Assembly (NCBI RefSeq): GCF_013839445.1
Contig: NZ_JACDIT010000003.1
Coordinates: 310,001-374,000, forward strand
Source: Chthonobacter albigriseus
Lineage (GTDB): Bacteria; Pseudomonadota; Alphaproteobacteria; Rhizobiales; Pleomorphomonadaceae
DNA: 64,000 nucleotides
Direction: 5' to 3'
The notes under the pieces are model-generated. The model saw nothing but the letters and a program-made list of their open reading frames with translations. It was not told the DNA's origin and ran no database searches. Each line of letters begins with the position of its first letter. The stretch's first letter is position 1. Shown piece after piece: positions 53,989 to 64,000 of this stretch. Position numbers and translations under genes: made by a program.

Positions 53989-55173
53989 TCAGCCCGCTTC
54001 AAAGCCCCCGCGGATCCACGCCTCCTCCAATGACCTAAGCCGTTTCCCGAGTTCCGGTCCGGGCTCCATGCCCTGCGCCACCAGATCCGCGCCCGTGATC
54101 GGGAACCGGGGAGCAGCCCAGTCCTTTGCAATACCGAACGTGGCCGGCAGGGCGGCACCGGAACGGGCCGCCGAATGGATAAGCGCGCCGACGACGACCG
54201 TATTCCCCGCCCGGTAGACCGCCTCCTTCACCGCTTGCGTAACCGGATCCGCCCAAAGTCGCGCGCCCCAATTCACGACGTCGGCGATCAGGTCGCGTTC
54301 CGCGTTTGAGAGCCGCATCCGCTCCGCCAATCGCACGGCGTCATCCGCCATCTCTGCACCGAGCACGGCGAGCGCCAGCGGTGGTACCAGCTCCACGCCG
54401 CTGGCCTTCGCCAGGTCGAACGCCCGCTTCAGGCGATCCGGCCATCCCTGGCCGCCGAGCGCATGCTCCAGGATGCCGGCATTCGCCATCACGGCCGTCG
54501 TGTCGGGTGCTCCCTTGGCAATGACCAGCTTGCGCATCTCCTGGCCGATCCGCTCGCGCGACAGCCGGTCGAGCCCGGCCTGCAACCGCATGCAGGCCTC
54601 CAGCCCCTCCGGGTCCGGCCGCCCGTGGCCGTAGGTCGCGAAGAACCTGAAGAACCTGAGGATCCTGAGGTAGTCCTCGCGGATCCGCTCGTCCGGCACG
54701 CCGATGAAGCGCACCCGCCGCGCCGCGATGTCGGGCAGCCCGCCGACCGGATCGTGCAGCGTCCCGTCGAGGTCGCAGGCGACCGCGTTCATGGTGAAGT
54801 CCCGGCGGCGGGCGTCCTCCGCCCAGTCGTCGGTGTAGGCGACCACCGCCCGCCGCCCGTCGGTCTCCACGTCGGAGCGCAGCGTCGTCACCTCGAACGG
54901 CTTCGACCGAGCGATCACCGTCACCGTGCCGTGCTCGATGCCCGTCGGCACCGGCTTCAGCCCCGCCGCTGCCGCGAGCTCGACCACCCGCTCTGGCCGG
55001 GCGTCGGTGCAGAGGTCGACGTCGGCGACCGGTTCGCCAAGCAGGGTATTCCGCACCGCTCCGCCCACCGCCCGCACCCGGTGCCCGCCGGCCTCGATCG
55101 CCCGCACCACCGCCGCGAGCGCCGGGTCGGCGAGAAAAGCGGCGCCGGCGAGGGAGGCGGGCAGATCGCTCAA
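53989..55173 (-). CDS. cca: CCA tRNA nucleotidyltransferase (polymerase beta superfamily)
   Basis: 394 residues. Head domain: VRAVGGAVRNTLLGEPVADV with DLCTDA as the catalytic Asp motif, RRRDFTMNAVACDLDG and EDYLRILRFFRFFATYG. Adds or repairs the 3' CCA of tRNAs; class II, alphaproteobacterial short form without HD domain. Overlaps the Nudix gene by an ATGA. Confidence 0.92.
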   Translation of the reverse strand: MSDLPASLAGAAFLADPALAAVVRAIEAGGHRVRAVGGAVRNTLLGEPVADVDLCTDARPERVVELAAAAGLKPVPTGIEHGTVTVIARSKPFEVTTLRSDVETDGRRAVVAYTDDWAEDARRRDFTMNAVACDLDGTLHDPVGGLPDIAARRVRFIGVPDERIREDYLRILRFFRFFATYGHGRPDPEGLEACMRLQAGLDRLSRERIGQEMRKLVIAKGAPDTTAVMANAGILEHALGGQGWPDRLKRAFDLAKASGVELVPPLALAVLGAEMADDAVRLAERMRLSNAERDLIADVVNWGARLWADPVTQAVKEAVYRAGNTVVVGALIHSAARSGAALPATFGIAKDWAAPRFPITGADLVAQGMEPGPELGKRLRSLEEAWIRGGFEAG

Positions 55174-55817
55174 CGGTACACCTGTTCATAGAAGAGCCTC
55201 AGGATCCCGGCCGTCACGCCCCAGATCCGCCGCTCCTGGTAGGGCATCGCATAATAGCGCCGTTCCACGCCGCGGAACGGGCGCGTCTCCAGCAGATGGT
55301 TCTCCGGCGTCATCAGGAACGCCAGCGGCACCTGGAAGACGTCCGCCACCTCCTCCGGATTGGGCGTCAGCGGGGCGTCCTCCTCCACCACGGCCACCAC
55401 CGGGAAGATCCGGTAGCCGGTGTTGGAGATGTAGGGGTCGAGCAGGCCCAACGGCCGCACCAGACGCCGGTCGAGCCCGATCTCCTCCTCCGCCTCGCGC
55501 AGCGCCGCCGCCACCGGATCGGCGTCCTCCGGATCGATTTTGCCGCCCGGCAGCGCGATCTGGCCGGCATGCGCCTTCAGGTGGGCGGTCCGCAGCGTCA
55601 GGATCATCGAAGCGCCCTCCGCCCCGCCCACGATGCCGATCAGCACCGCCGCGTCGCGCAGCGTCATGTCCTTCAGGAACTCCGTCAGCGACGGGTCCGT
55701 CACATGGTCGCCGGCATGCAGCCTCGGCACCAGGCGCGTCGTGTCCAGCGGGTGCAGCCGCTCCCGCCGGGCATCGAGGTCGGCCGTTGAGAACACCGGT
55801 GTCGCCACGTCGCTCAT
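55170..55817 (-). CDS. Nudix hydrolase, CoA pyrophosphatase type
   Basis: 215 residues with a complete Nudix box: GGKIDPEDADPV, then AALREAEEEIGL, with the upstream LPGGKIDPED context usual for NUDT7/YeaB-like CoA pyrophosphatases. Start overlaps the DUF1285 stop (ATGA), so three genes (DUF1285, Nudix, cca) are coupled. Confidence 0.88.
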   Translation of the reverse strand: MSDVATPVFSTADLDARRERLHPLDTTRLVPRLHAGDHVTDPSLTEFLKDMTLRDAAVLIGIVGGAEGASMILTLRTAHLKAHAGQIALPGGKIDPEDADPVAAALREAEEEIGLDRRLVRPLGLLDPYISNTGYRIFPVVAVVEEDAPLTPNPEEVADVFQVPLAFLMTPENHLLETRPFRGVERRYYAMPYQERRIWGVTAGILRLFYEQVYR

Positions 55818-56404
55818 GCCTCGCCCATCGCTCCCTTCGGAAGCGGGTGGAACACCCCGCCAGCCCGGATGCCCAGGCGGCCGTCCGGGCCTTCCTCGAC
55901 CAGCTCCGCCGCCTCCTGCGCCAGCGCCCGCGTGAACCGCGCCTCCAGCCCCGCCCGGACATGGACGTAGGGCACCAGCCCGCCCGAGCCCTCCTCGATG
56001 ACGAACCGCAGCCGATGCTCCGGCCCGGCCTCCACCACGTCACCGACGTTGGTGCGAAGCGTCAGCGTCCGCCCGTCGCCATCCCCGGCCGCGTGCATCT
56101 CCACCGCCAGGAACGGCACGTCGGCGACGCGGATGCCCACCTTCTCCACCGGCGTCACCAGGAAATAGGCATCCGCATCGCGCTTCAGAACGCTCGCGAA
56201 CAGCCGCACGAGTGCCTCCCGCCCGATCGGCGTGCCCATGTAGTGCCACTGCCCGGCCCGGTCGATCGCCATGTCGATGTCGCCGCAGAACGGCGGGTTC
56301 CACCGCTCAACCGGCGGCTTGCGACCATCCGGCGCGGCCCGGCCGATCAGCGCGGCCAACCCTGCCATGTCGCCGCCGAAAGGTTGGTTTTCAGCCGCGC
56401 CCAT
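55814..56404 (-). CDS. DUF1285 domain protein
   Basis: 196 residues, family of unknown function found upstream of this Nudix-cca pair in many alphaproteobacteria. Seen: PPVERWNPPFCGDIDMAIDR, WHYMGTPIGREALVRLFASV, YFLVTPVEKVGIRV and FVIEEGSGGLVPYVHVRAGL. Confidence 0.9.
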   Translation of the reverse strand: MGAAENQPFGGDMAGLAALIGRAAPDGRKPPVERWNPPFCGDIDMAIDRAGQWHYMGTPIGREALVRLFASVLKRDADAYFLVTPVEKVGIRVADVPFLAVEMHAAGDGDGRTLTLRTNVGDVVEAGPEHRLRFVIEEGSGGLVPYVHVRAGLEARFTRALAQEAAELVEEGPDGRLGIRAGGVFHPLPKGAMGEA

Positions 56405-56597
56405 GCTTCCGCTTCCCGCAACCCGCCTTCACGACGACGTGACCGATGGTTCTGGCATTCGTCACTTTTTCGCCTTCTGAAGTCTTTCCCGTGGACGAAA
56501 CCGATCCCGTGTCCATGTTTCCATATGGCATGGGATGCGTCGGCCTTTAAGAGATGTCAAACTCGACCGACGGCCTGCGACAGGAGACTACCGGACC

Positions 56598-57604
<1,007 letters not shown>

Positions 57605-57608
<4 letters not shown>

Positions 57609-58543
57609 CGCGCATGGCGGGCGTCGACCAGACCGCGACTGCCCCTGTGCTGACGCCGGCCATGACGGCGAGCGCCCGTTCGCTCGCCGCATCGCTGCCG
57701 GATCTGATGGTGGAGGCCCGCCAGGTCGCCAACACCGTCGCGACGGGTTGGCACGGACGGCGTCGCGCCGGCTTCGGCGAGGACTTCTGGCAGTTTCGCC
57801 CTTTCCAGTTCGGCGAACCCGCCCGCCGGATCGACTGGCGACGCTCCGCCCGCGAGGAAGGCCACCTCTACGTCCGCGAGCAGGAACTGGAGAACGCCCA
57901 TACGGTGTGGCTCTGGTCGGACCTCTCCGCGTCGATGCGCTTCAAGTCCGATCTGGCCTCCACATTCAAACGCGACCGCGCCATCGTGCTGATGGTCGCG
58001 CTGGCCGAACTGCTGGCCCGCTCCGGCGAGCGAATCGGCCTGCTCGGTCACGGCCGGCCGATCGCCAGCCGCAGCGCGGCCGAACGCCTTGCCATGACGC
58101 TTTCGCATCTGGAAGACGACACAGCTCGCCCGTCCGTCGGCGCTGTCCGCCGCTTTCATGAGGTGGTCGTGTTCGGCGATTTTCTCGACCCGGCCGACGA
58201 GATCGCCCTGGAGCTGTCCCACCTCTCCGGATCCGGCGCGCGCGTCCACCTCGTCCAGGTGCTCGACCCCATCGAGGAGACCTTCCCCTTCACCGGCCGC
58301 ACCGAATTCATCGATCCCGAAACCGGAGGTCGCATCACCGCAGGTCGGGCGGAAGCCTGGAAGAAGGGCTATCTGGAAGCGCTCGGCCGCCACCGTGAGG
58401 CGCTGCGCGACGCGACCCGGCGCCCCGGCTGGAGCTTCCTGATCCACCACACCGACCGACCGCCGGCCGACGTGTTGCTCGCGTTGCACGCTCGCTTGTC
58501 AGCCGGCGCCGTCCACACCGGCGTGGCGGGAGGCGCGGCATGA
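57605..58543 (+). CDS. DUF58 domain protein
   Basis: 312 residues, starts at an ATGA overlap with the MoxR gene. The conserved DUF58 string FQFGEPARRIDWRRSAREEG and YVREQELENA is present, followed by a VWA-like part with WLWSDLSASM. Cytosolic partner of MoxR; cell-envelope or stress role proposed for the family. Confidence 0.9.
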
Positions 58544-61374
58544 TGGGCCTTCCCTTCGCCTTCGCTGCGCCCTGGGTGCTCGTCGGTCTTGTGGCGCTTC
58601 CCATCCTCTGGTGGGTGCTGCGGGTCACCCCACCGCGCCCGAGCCTCGTCACCTTCCCGCCGCTGCGGCTCCTGTCGCAGGTTCGCGTGGAGGAGGAGAC
58701 CCCTGCGCGAACCCCTTGGTGGCTCACGCTGATCCGCCTTCTCCTGGCGGCCCTCGTCATTTTCGCGCTGGCCGGCCCGACCTTCCGCCCGGTGGCCGAC
58801 CGTCTCACCGGCACAGGCCCCGTCTGGCTTCTGATCGACAACGGCTACTCCGCCGCTCCCGATTGGGAGGCCCGCCGGTCCACCGCCCAGTCCGTCATCG
58901 ACAACGCCTCGGCCGCCGGACGGCCAGTCGTCGTGGTCGGCACGGCCGAGGGCATCAGCCGCGACATCACCGCGGTCCGGCCGGAGGAAGCGGGCGACCG
59001 TCTCGCCGCCCTGGAACCGCGCGCCTGGTCTCCAGACCATGGCCTCCTGACCCAGCCGCTTGCCCGCGCCGCCGAAGCCGCGGCGCCCGGCGACGTCGTC
59101 TGGATCGCCGAACCGGTCGACGACGGCACGGGCGCCGCCTTTGCCGCAACGCTGCGCGACCTGGCCCCGGGCGCCGCCGTGACCGTCGCCGGGGCGGGCT
59201 CCGTGCCGCCGCCCGTGGTCACCGCCGTCGCCCATGACGGCGAGGCGATCAAGGCTACGATACGCCGGATCGACGCCGCTACCACTGCCACGGGAACGAT
59301 CCGCGCCGTCGACCGCCGAGGCACATTGCTTGACGAACAGCCCTACGCCTTCGAAGCCGACGCGACGGAAGCGAGCGCCAGCTTCAAGCTGCCGCTGGAA
59401 CTCCGCAACGAGATCGCCCGCATCGAGGTCGTCGGTGCGCGGACAGCCGGTGCGGTGCAGTTGCTCGACGACCGCTGGCGCCGCCGCACCGTCGGCCTTA
59501 TCTCCGGCGCCAACGCCGACCGCGCCCAGCCGCTCCTGTCGCCGACCTACTATCTCACCCGGGCGCTGTCGCCCTTCGCCGATATCCGCGAGCCCCGCTC
59601 CTCCGGCATCGACGCCGCCGTCGAGGGCTACGTGAACGACGGCATCGCCGCGATCGTGATGGCCGACGTCGGCACCCTCACCGGCGAAACCGCCGAGACG
59701 GTCTCCAGCTTCATCGAGGGTGGCGGCGTGCTGATCCGCTTCGCCGGACCGCGGCTCGCCGCCGGCGAGGACGACCTTGTGCCGGTGCCGCTTCGCCGCG
59801 GTGGCCGCACCCTCGGCGGCGCGCTCTCCTGGGAGGAGCCTCAGTCGCTCGCCGACTTCTCCGACGCCGGCCCCTTCTCCGACGTCGCAGTGCCGGGCGA
59901 CGTGTCGGTCGAGCGTCAGGTGCTCGCCGAGCCCTCGCCCGACCTCGACGCCAGCACCTGGGCGACCCTTGCCGACGGCACGCCGCTGGTCACCGCCAAG
60001 AAGGTCGGCGCCGGCTGGCTGGTCCTCTTCCACGTCACCGCCGACACCACCTGGTCGAACCTTCCGATCTCAGGCGCGTTCGTCGAGATGCTGAGGCGCG
60101 TCGTGGCGCTCGGCCAGGCCACCGGCACGGCGACGGCCGACCGTGCGGTCGCCACCCAGGCGCTGCTCGCACCGTTGTTGATCCTCGACGGCCAGGGCCG
60201 CCTGACGAGCCCCCCGAACGACGTCCGCGGCATCCCCGCCGCCGGGGTCGCCAACGTGACCGCCAGCCGGGACACCCCGCCCGGCCTCTACGGAACCGAG
60301 GATGCGTTCCGCGCGGTGAACCTGATGCGACCCGACACCCCCTTCGCCCGCCTCGACCTCGCCGCCCTCGGCCCTGAGGCGACCCGCGTGCCGCTGTCCA
60401 CCGACCGCGGCGTCGCGCTCGAACCCTGGCTGTTCTCGATGGCTTTCCTGCTGCTGATTGTCGACGCCATCGCCGTGCTCGCTCTTGTCGGCGGGATCCG
60501 GCTCTTCACTGGTTGGCGCGCCGCCGGCACCACCACCGCCATCTTCCTCGCAGCCGTCCTGTCGCTCGCACCGGGCGACGCCCGTGCCCAGACTCAGCTC
60601 TCCGCCGAGGACCAGAAGATCATCGACGAGGTGAGCGTTCCGCGCCTGGCCTACATCACAACCGGCAACGCCGAGATCGACGAAGCCAGTCGCGCCGGCC
60701 TCTGGGCGCTCACCCGCTTCCTCGCCGCCCGTACGGCGCTGGAGGGTGGCGAGCCCGTCGGACTCGACCCCGAGAAGGACGAACTCGCCTTCTTCCCGTT
60801 GATCTACTGGCCGGTCGATCCCGCCGTCGCCGCGCCGAGCCGCGCCGCGATGGACCGCATCGACGCCTTCATGAAGTCCGGCGGAACGGTGCTCTTCGAC
60901 ACCCGCGACCAGTTCTCCAACTTCGACGGCGGCTCGACCCCAGCATCCGAGCGCCTACGCGAGATGCTGGCGACCCTCGACGTGCCCGCCCTGGAGCCGG
61001 TCCCGGCCGATCACGTGCTGACCAAGGCCTTCTACCTGATGGCTGATTTCCCCGGCCGCTACGTCGGCAGCCCGCTCTGGGTGGAGGCGAGCACCTCCGC
61101 CGAGGAGGAGGCCGCGGCCGAAGGCGGCGGCGACGTTCGCCCGGTCCGCACCGGCGACGGCGTGTCCCCGATCCTGATCACCGGCAACGACTTCGCCGGC
61201 GCCTGGGCGGCCGACGACGCCGGCCAGTTCCTCTATCCCGTCGTCCCCGGCGAGCCGCGCCAGCGCGAGTTCGCCCTCCGGGCCGGCGTCAACATCGTCA
61301 TGTACAGCCTGACCGGCAACTACAAGGCCGATCAGGTCCATGTTCCTGCGCTTCTGGAGCGTCTGGGGCAGTAA
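58540..61374 (+). CDS. BatA/DUF4159 membrane protein
   Basis: 944 residues. The N-terminus is a BatA-type (aerotolerance regulator) double membrane anchor (about 10-30 and 62-80) with FAAPWVLVGLVALPILWWVL. A VWA-like region follows. Near residues 625-685 lie two more hydrophobic segments, then a DUF4159 domain (RLAYITTGNAEIDEASRAGL, FFPLIYWPV, SGGTVLFDTRDQFSNFDGGS). Coupled to DUF58 by an ATGA overlap. Typical large Rhizobiales form. Confidence 0.88.
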   Translation: MMGLPFAFAAPWVLVGLVALPILWWVLRVTPPRPSLVTFPPLRLLSQVRVEEETPARTPWWLTLIRLLLAALVIFALAGPTFRPVADRLTGTGPVWLLIDNGYSAAPDWEARRSTAQSVIDNASAAGRPVVVVGTAEGISRDITAVRPEEAGDRLAALEPRAWSPDHGLLTQPLARAAEAAAPGDVVWIAEPVDDGTGAAFAATLRDLAPGAAVTVAGAGSVPPPVVTAVAHDGEAIKATIRRIDAATTATGTIRAVDRRGTLLDEQPYAFEADATEASASFKLPLELRNEIARIEVVGARTAGAVQLLDDRWRRRTVGLISGANADRAQPLLSPTYYLTRALSPFADIREPRSSGIDAAVEGYVNDGIAAIVMADVGTLTGETAETVSSFIEGGGVLIRFAGPRLAAGEDDLVPVPLRRGGRTLGGALSWEEPQSLADFSDAGPFSDVAVPGDVSVERQVLAEPSPDLDASTWATLADGTPLVTAKKVGAGWLVLFHVTADTTWSNLPISGAFVEMLRRVVALGQATGTATADRAVATQALLAPLLILDGQGRLTSPPNDVRGIPAAGVANVTASRDTPPGLYGTEDAFRAVNLMRPDTPFARLDLAALGPEATRVPLSTDRGVALEPWLFSMAFLLLIVDAIAVLALVGGIRLFTGWRAAGTTTAIFLAAVLSLAPGDARAQTQLSAEDQKIIDEVSVPRLAYITTGNAEIDEASRAGLWALTRFLAARTALEGGEPVGLDPEKDELAFFPLIYWPVDPAVAAPSRAAMDRIDAFMKSGGTVLFDTRDQFSNFDGGSTPASERLREMLATLDVPALEPVPADHVLTKAFYLMADFPGRYVGSPLWVEASTSAEEEAAAEGGGDVRPVRTGDGVSPILITGNDFAGAWAADDAGQFLYPVVPGEPRQREFALRAGVNIVMYSLTGNYKADQVHVPALLERLGQ

Positions 61375-61389
61375 CCGGAGCGTCGCCGT

Positions 61390-63465
61390 TTGGCCTGGTC
61401 CCTCGCCTTCGACCCGTTCGTCCCCTGGTGGCTGATCGTCGCCGCGGCGGTCGTCGCCCTGGCCCTGGTGGGTTTCGGCGCGACCCGGCGGATCCGCGGC
61501 ACGATCCTGCGCGGCCTGGTGTTCCTGGCGCTTCTCGGCGCGCTCGCCGATCCCTCGCTGGTCCGCGAACAGCGCGCGCCGCTGGAGAGCGTTGTCGCGG
61601 TGGTCGCCGACCGCTCCGCGTCCCAGAGTGTCGAAACCCGAACCGACGACACCAGCGCCGCCGTGGCGGGACTGACCGAGCGCCTCTCCAAACTCCCGAA
61701 CATCGACGTCCGCGTCGTGGAAAGTGCCCGCGAGACAACCGGAGATGGCACCCAGTTGTTTGCCGACGTGTCCCGCGCCCTCTCCGACGTCCCGCCCGAC
61801 CGCATCGCGGGCGTCATCGCGGTGACCGACGGCGAAGTGCACGACGTGCCCGCCGACAAGGGCAAACTCGGCTTTTCCGCCCCGGTTCACGCCCTGATCA
61901 CCGGCCACGAGGACGAGATGGACCGCCGCGTTCAGGTCGTCTCGGCGCCGAAGTTCGGCCTTGTCGACAGCACCCAGGTGGTCCGCTTCAAGGTGGACGA
62001 CCAGGGCAAGGCGCCCCAGGGCGTGACGGTCGAGGTTGTGGTCAAGCGCGACGGCGAAGAGATGGTCCGCCTGGATGTGCTCCCCGGCCAGGAAGTCTCG
62101 ATCGACGTCCAGATCGCCCACGGCGGACAGAACATCTTCGAGATCGAGACCCCGGTCATCGACGGCGAACTCTCCCCGGTGAACAACCGGACCGTCGCCG
62201 TCATCGAGGGAATCCGCGAGAACCTCCGGGTGCTACTCGTCTCCGGCGAACCCCATGCCGGAGAGCGGACCTGGCGCAACCTGTTGAAGTCGGACGCCTC
62301 GGTGGACCTCGTCCACTTCACCATTCTCCGCCCGCCGGAAAAGCAGGACGGCACACCGATCAATGAACTGTCGCTGATCGCATTCCCTACCCGCGAGTTG
62401 TTCGCCACCAAGATCGATGAATTCGACCTCATCATTTTCGATCGATACCAGCGCCGCGGCGTCCTTCCGCTGATCTACTTCGACAATATCGCCCGCTATG
62501 TTGCAGATGGCGGCGCTGTTCTGATCGCCGCTGGTCCCGATCCTGACGACGGGGATAGCGTATACGATACCCCGCTGGCGCCGACCTTGCCGGCCCGGCC
62601 GACCGGCGAGACGCTGGAAGTGCCCTTCAAGGCTGCTGTCAGCAACCTGGGCGAGCGTCATCCGGTGACCCGCGATCTGCCCGGCGCCGAGGCCTCCCCT
62701 CCGGCCTGGTCCCGCTGGTTCCGCCTGATCGACGCCGTCGCCGAGCGCGGCGAAACGGTGATGAACGGGCCGGACGAGAAGCCCCTCCTGGTGCTGTCGC
62801 GGGAGGGCGAGGGCCGCGTCGCGATGCTACTCAGCGATCAGGTCTGGTTGTGGGCCCGCAATTTCGAAGGCGGCGGCCCGCACGTTCCGCTGCTCCGCCG
62901 GTTGGCGCATTGGCTGATGAAGGAGCCCGACCTGGAGGAGGAGGCGCTCCGCATGCAGGCCGAGAACGGCGACCTGATCGTCGAGCGCCAGACCCTCGAG
63001 GAAGCCGTCGAGCCCGTCACCGTGACGCTCCCAACGGGAGAAAGCCGCCAGTTGACGCTCGATCGCGCCGAGAACGGCCTGTTCCGCAGCCGCATCGACG
63101 ACGCCCCGCTCGGCCTTTACCGGGCGACCGACGGCACGCTGACCGCGCTGGCGCATGTCGGACCGACCGATCCGAAGGAGTACCGCTCGCTGCTTTCCAC
63201 CACCGAGGTCCTGCAACCGATCGCCGACGCGACGGGAGGAACGGTGCAGCGCCTGAAGGAGGCGGCGGACGAGGCCGTGACCATCCCGCGCATCGTTCCA
63301 GGACGCGGCGGGAGCAGCTTTGGCGGGCCGGGCTGGCTCGGTCTCGACGTCTCCGACGCCTACGAGGTGACCGGAATCGAGCGCACCCGGCTGCTCGCCG
63401 GCTTCCTTGGACTCGCCCTGTTCCTGGCCGCGCTGGGTGCAACCTGGTGGCGAGAGGGGCACTGA
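61390..63465 (+). CDS. Membrane protein with glutamine-amidotransferase/VWA-like domain
   Basis: 691 residues from a TTG at 61390, 15 bases after the BatA stop. Two N-terminal helices (about 13-32 and 40-55), a VWA-like region (VVAVVADRSASQS), then a class I amidotransferase-like fold without an obvious catalytic Cys (LRVLLVSGEPHAGERTWRNL, GAVLIAAGPDPDDGDSVYDT) and one C-terminal helix (about 665-685). Last gene of the MoxR operon; enzymatic activity is doubtful. Confidence 0.83.
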   Translation: MAWSLAFDPFVPWWLIVAAAVVALALVGFGATRRIRGTILRGLVFLALLGALADPSLVREQRAPLESVVAVVADRSASQSVETRTDDTSAAVAGLTERLSKLPNIDVRVVESARETTGDGTQLFADVSRALSDVPPDRIAGVIAVTDGEVHDVPADKGKLGFSAPVHALITGHEDEMDRRVQVVSAPKFGLVDSTQVVRFKVDDQGKAPQGVTVEVVVKRDGEEMVRLDVLPGQEVSIDVQIAHGGQNIFEIETPVIDGELSPVNNRTVAVIEGIRENLRVLLVSGEPHAGERTWRNLLKSDASVDLVHFTILRPPEKQDGTPINELSLIAFPTRELFATKIDEFDLIIFDRYQRRGVLPLIYFDNIARYVADGGAVLIAAGPDPDDGDSVYDTPLAPTLPARPTGETLEVPFKAAVSNLGERHPVTRDLPGAEASPPAWSRWFRLIDAVAERGETVMNGPDEKPLLVLSREGEGRVAMLLSDQVWLWARNFEGGGPHVPLLRRLAHWLMKEPDLEEEALRMQAENGDLIVERQTLEEAVEPVTVTLPTGESRQLTLDRAENGLFRSRIDDAPLGLYRATDGTLTALAHVGPTDPKEYRSLLSTTEVLQPIADATGGTVQRLKEAADEAVTIPRIVPGRGGSSFGGPGWLGLDVSDAYEVTGIERTRLLAGFLGLALFLAALGATWWREGH

Positions 63466-63558
63466 TCCCCTCCCCCGCTTCGTCGTGCGCTTTTTCGTGT
63501 TGATGTAGTCGCGTTTTTCGAGCGGAACCGGGGCTACGTAGCCGCCGAACCCCGCTGG

Positions 63559-64000
63559 TCAGCGAGCCGCGCGTGCAGCGCCGCCCACCCCGTCCGACGC
63601 CCCCGCGATCAGCTCGGCGACGAGCAGCCGGGTCGGATCCACCGGACCGGGCATCTCGATCGCACCAGCCTTAGCCACCCTGAAGCCAAACGGCCAATAG
63701 TACGGCAGGTCGCCGACCAGGAGGACAAGCCGGTGGCCGTGCTGCCGCGCAGCCTCCATCGACCGGCGCATCAGCGCCTTGCCGACCCCCAGGTTCTTGA
63801 GCTCCGGCCGCACGGCCAGCGGCCCGAGCAGCAGCGCCGGCGTTTCCCCGATCAGGATCGGCGTCAGCCGAACCGAGCCGACCAGCTCCCCCCCGGCCTC
63901 GGCGACCAGGCTGAGCAGGGGATCGTGCGGCGTTCCCTCCCGAAGGCGGAAGGCGGTGCGGGCGAATCGCCCCGGACCGAACGTGACCTCGTGGATCGCC
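63559..64000 (-). CDS. GNAT-family N-acetyltransferase, 5' end beyond the window
   Basis: 147 codons are visible and the frame stays open to the window edge, so the start lies outside. The visible N-terminal part reads EVTFGPGRFARTAFRLREGT; the acetyl-CoA motif LGPLAVRPELKNLGVGKALM is followed by HGHRLVLLVGDLPYYWPFGF. The GTG inside the motif is not the real start. Substrate unknown; many close relatives are predicted acetyltransferases of small molecules. Confidence 0.85.
   Translation of the reverse strand, partial: AIHEVTFGPGRFARTAFRLREGTPHDPLLSLVAEAGGELVGSVRLTPILIGETPALLLGPLAVRPELKNLGVGKALMRRSMEAARQHGHRLVLLVGDLPYYWPFGFRVAKAGAIEMPGPVDPTRLLVAELIAGASDGVGGAARAAR

Noticed and set aside
63532-63543. 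GGCTACGTAGCC palindrome between the MoxR operon and the GNAT gene
   Set aside because: No loop and no T-run; cannot be called a terminator or a site with any confidence.

Overview
The window is high-GC DNA from an alphaproteobacterium, most likely a member of the Rhizobiales (Hyphomicrobiales). Three things point there: a complete mraZ-to-ftsZ division and cell-wall cluster whose FtsZ carries a very long Pro/Gln-rich C-terminal linker, the pet (cytochrome bc1) operon next to trmL and hemF, and the DUF1285-Nudix-cca and MoxR-DUF58-BatA/DUF4159 gene strings. The exact genus cannot be read from the sequence.

Layout. 1-6.1 kb: a PotABCD-type ABC importer operon followed by a zinc nucleoside-type deaminase, a GntR/FCD regulator and a flavin-reductase-like protein, probably one catabolic unit. 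6.1-12.2 kb: an accessory, partly decayed block. It holds a CNNM/HlyC-type gene fragment, a phospholipase-D family protein, a leftward operon of XRE-ASCH regulator, PIN-GNAT-PUA-like protein and a broken P-loop kinase, and about 1 kb of non-coding DNA with palindromes and a strong G-quadruplex motif. 12.2-14.2 kb: a small Cys-containing protein, a nicotinamidase and an AzlCD exporter. 14.3-33.7 kb, all leftward: mraZ-rsmH-ftsL-ftsI-murE/murF (fused)-mraY-murD-ftsW-murG-murC-murB-ddl-ftsQ-ftsA-ftsZ, starting at a promoter overlaid with four 10-bp-phased TGGGA-like boxes (probable MraZ operator) and ending at a rho-independent terminator.

34-42.9 kb: two MaoC-like hot-dog proteins, efp, then an AraC regulator divergent from a five-gene TTQ amine dehydrogenase cluster (heavy chain, MauE, MauD, light chain, cytochrome c), then epmA, the enzyme that modifies EF-P. 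The amine-oxidation cluster therefore sits between EF-P and its modifying enzyme. It has no mauF/G/L/M/N genes, as in the aromatic amine dehydrogenase (aau) type. 42.4-46.8 kb: apt, a Gly/Ser-tailed envelope protein and petABC. 47.1-52.1 kb: two ABC exporters whose ATPase domains are identical in protein and nearly so in DNA, while their membrane domains differ, flanking a secreted metallo-beta-lactamase-fold protein. 52.3-52.5 kb: a run of three hairpins ending in a terminator, with no ORF, a candidate small RNA. 52.5-64 kb: trmL, hemF, cca, Nudix, DUF1285, the MoxR/DUF58/BatA operon and a GNAT gene cut by the window edge.

Most promising for follow-up: the XRE-ASCH/PIN-GNAT/kinase operon with its decayed third gene, the candidate small RNA before trmL, the mra promoter architecture, the ABC ATPase-domain conversion tract and the amine dehydrogenase cluster. 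No tRNA, rRNA, CRISPR array or intact insertion sequence was seen.
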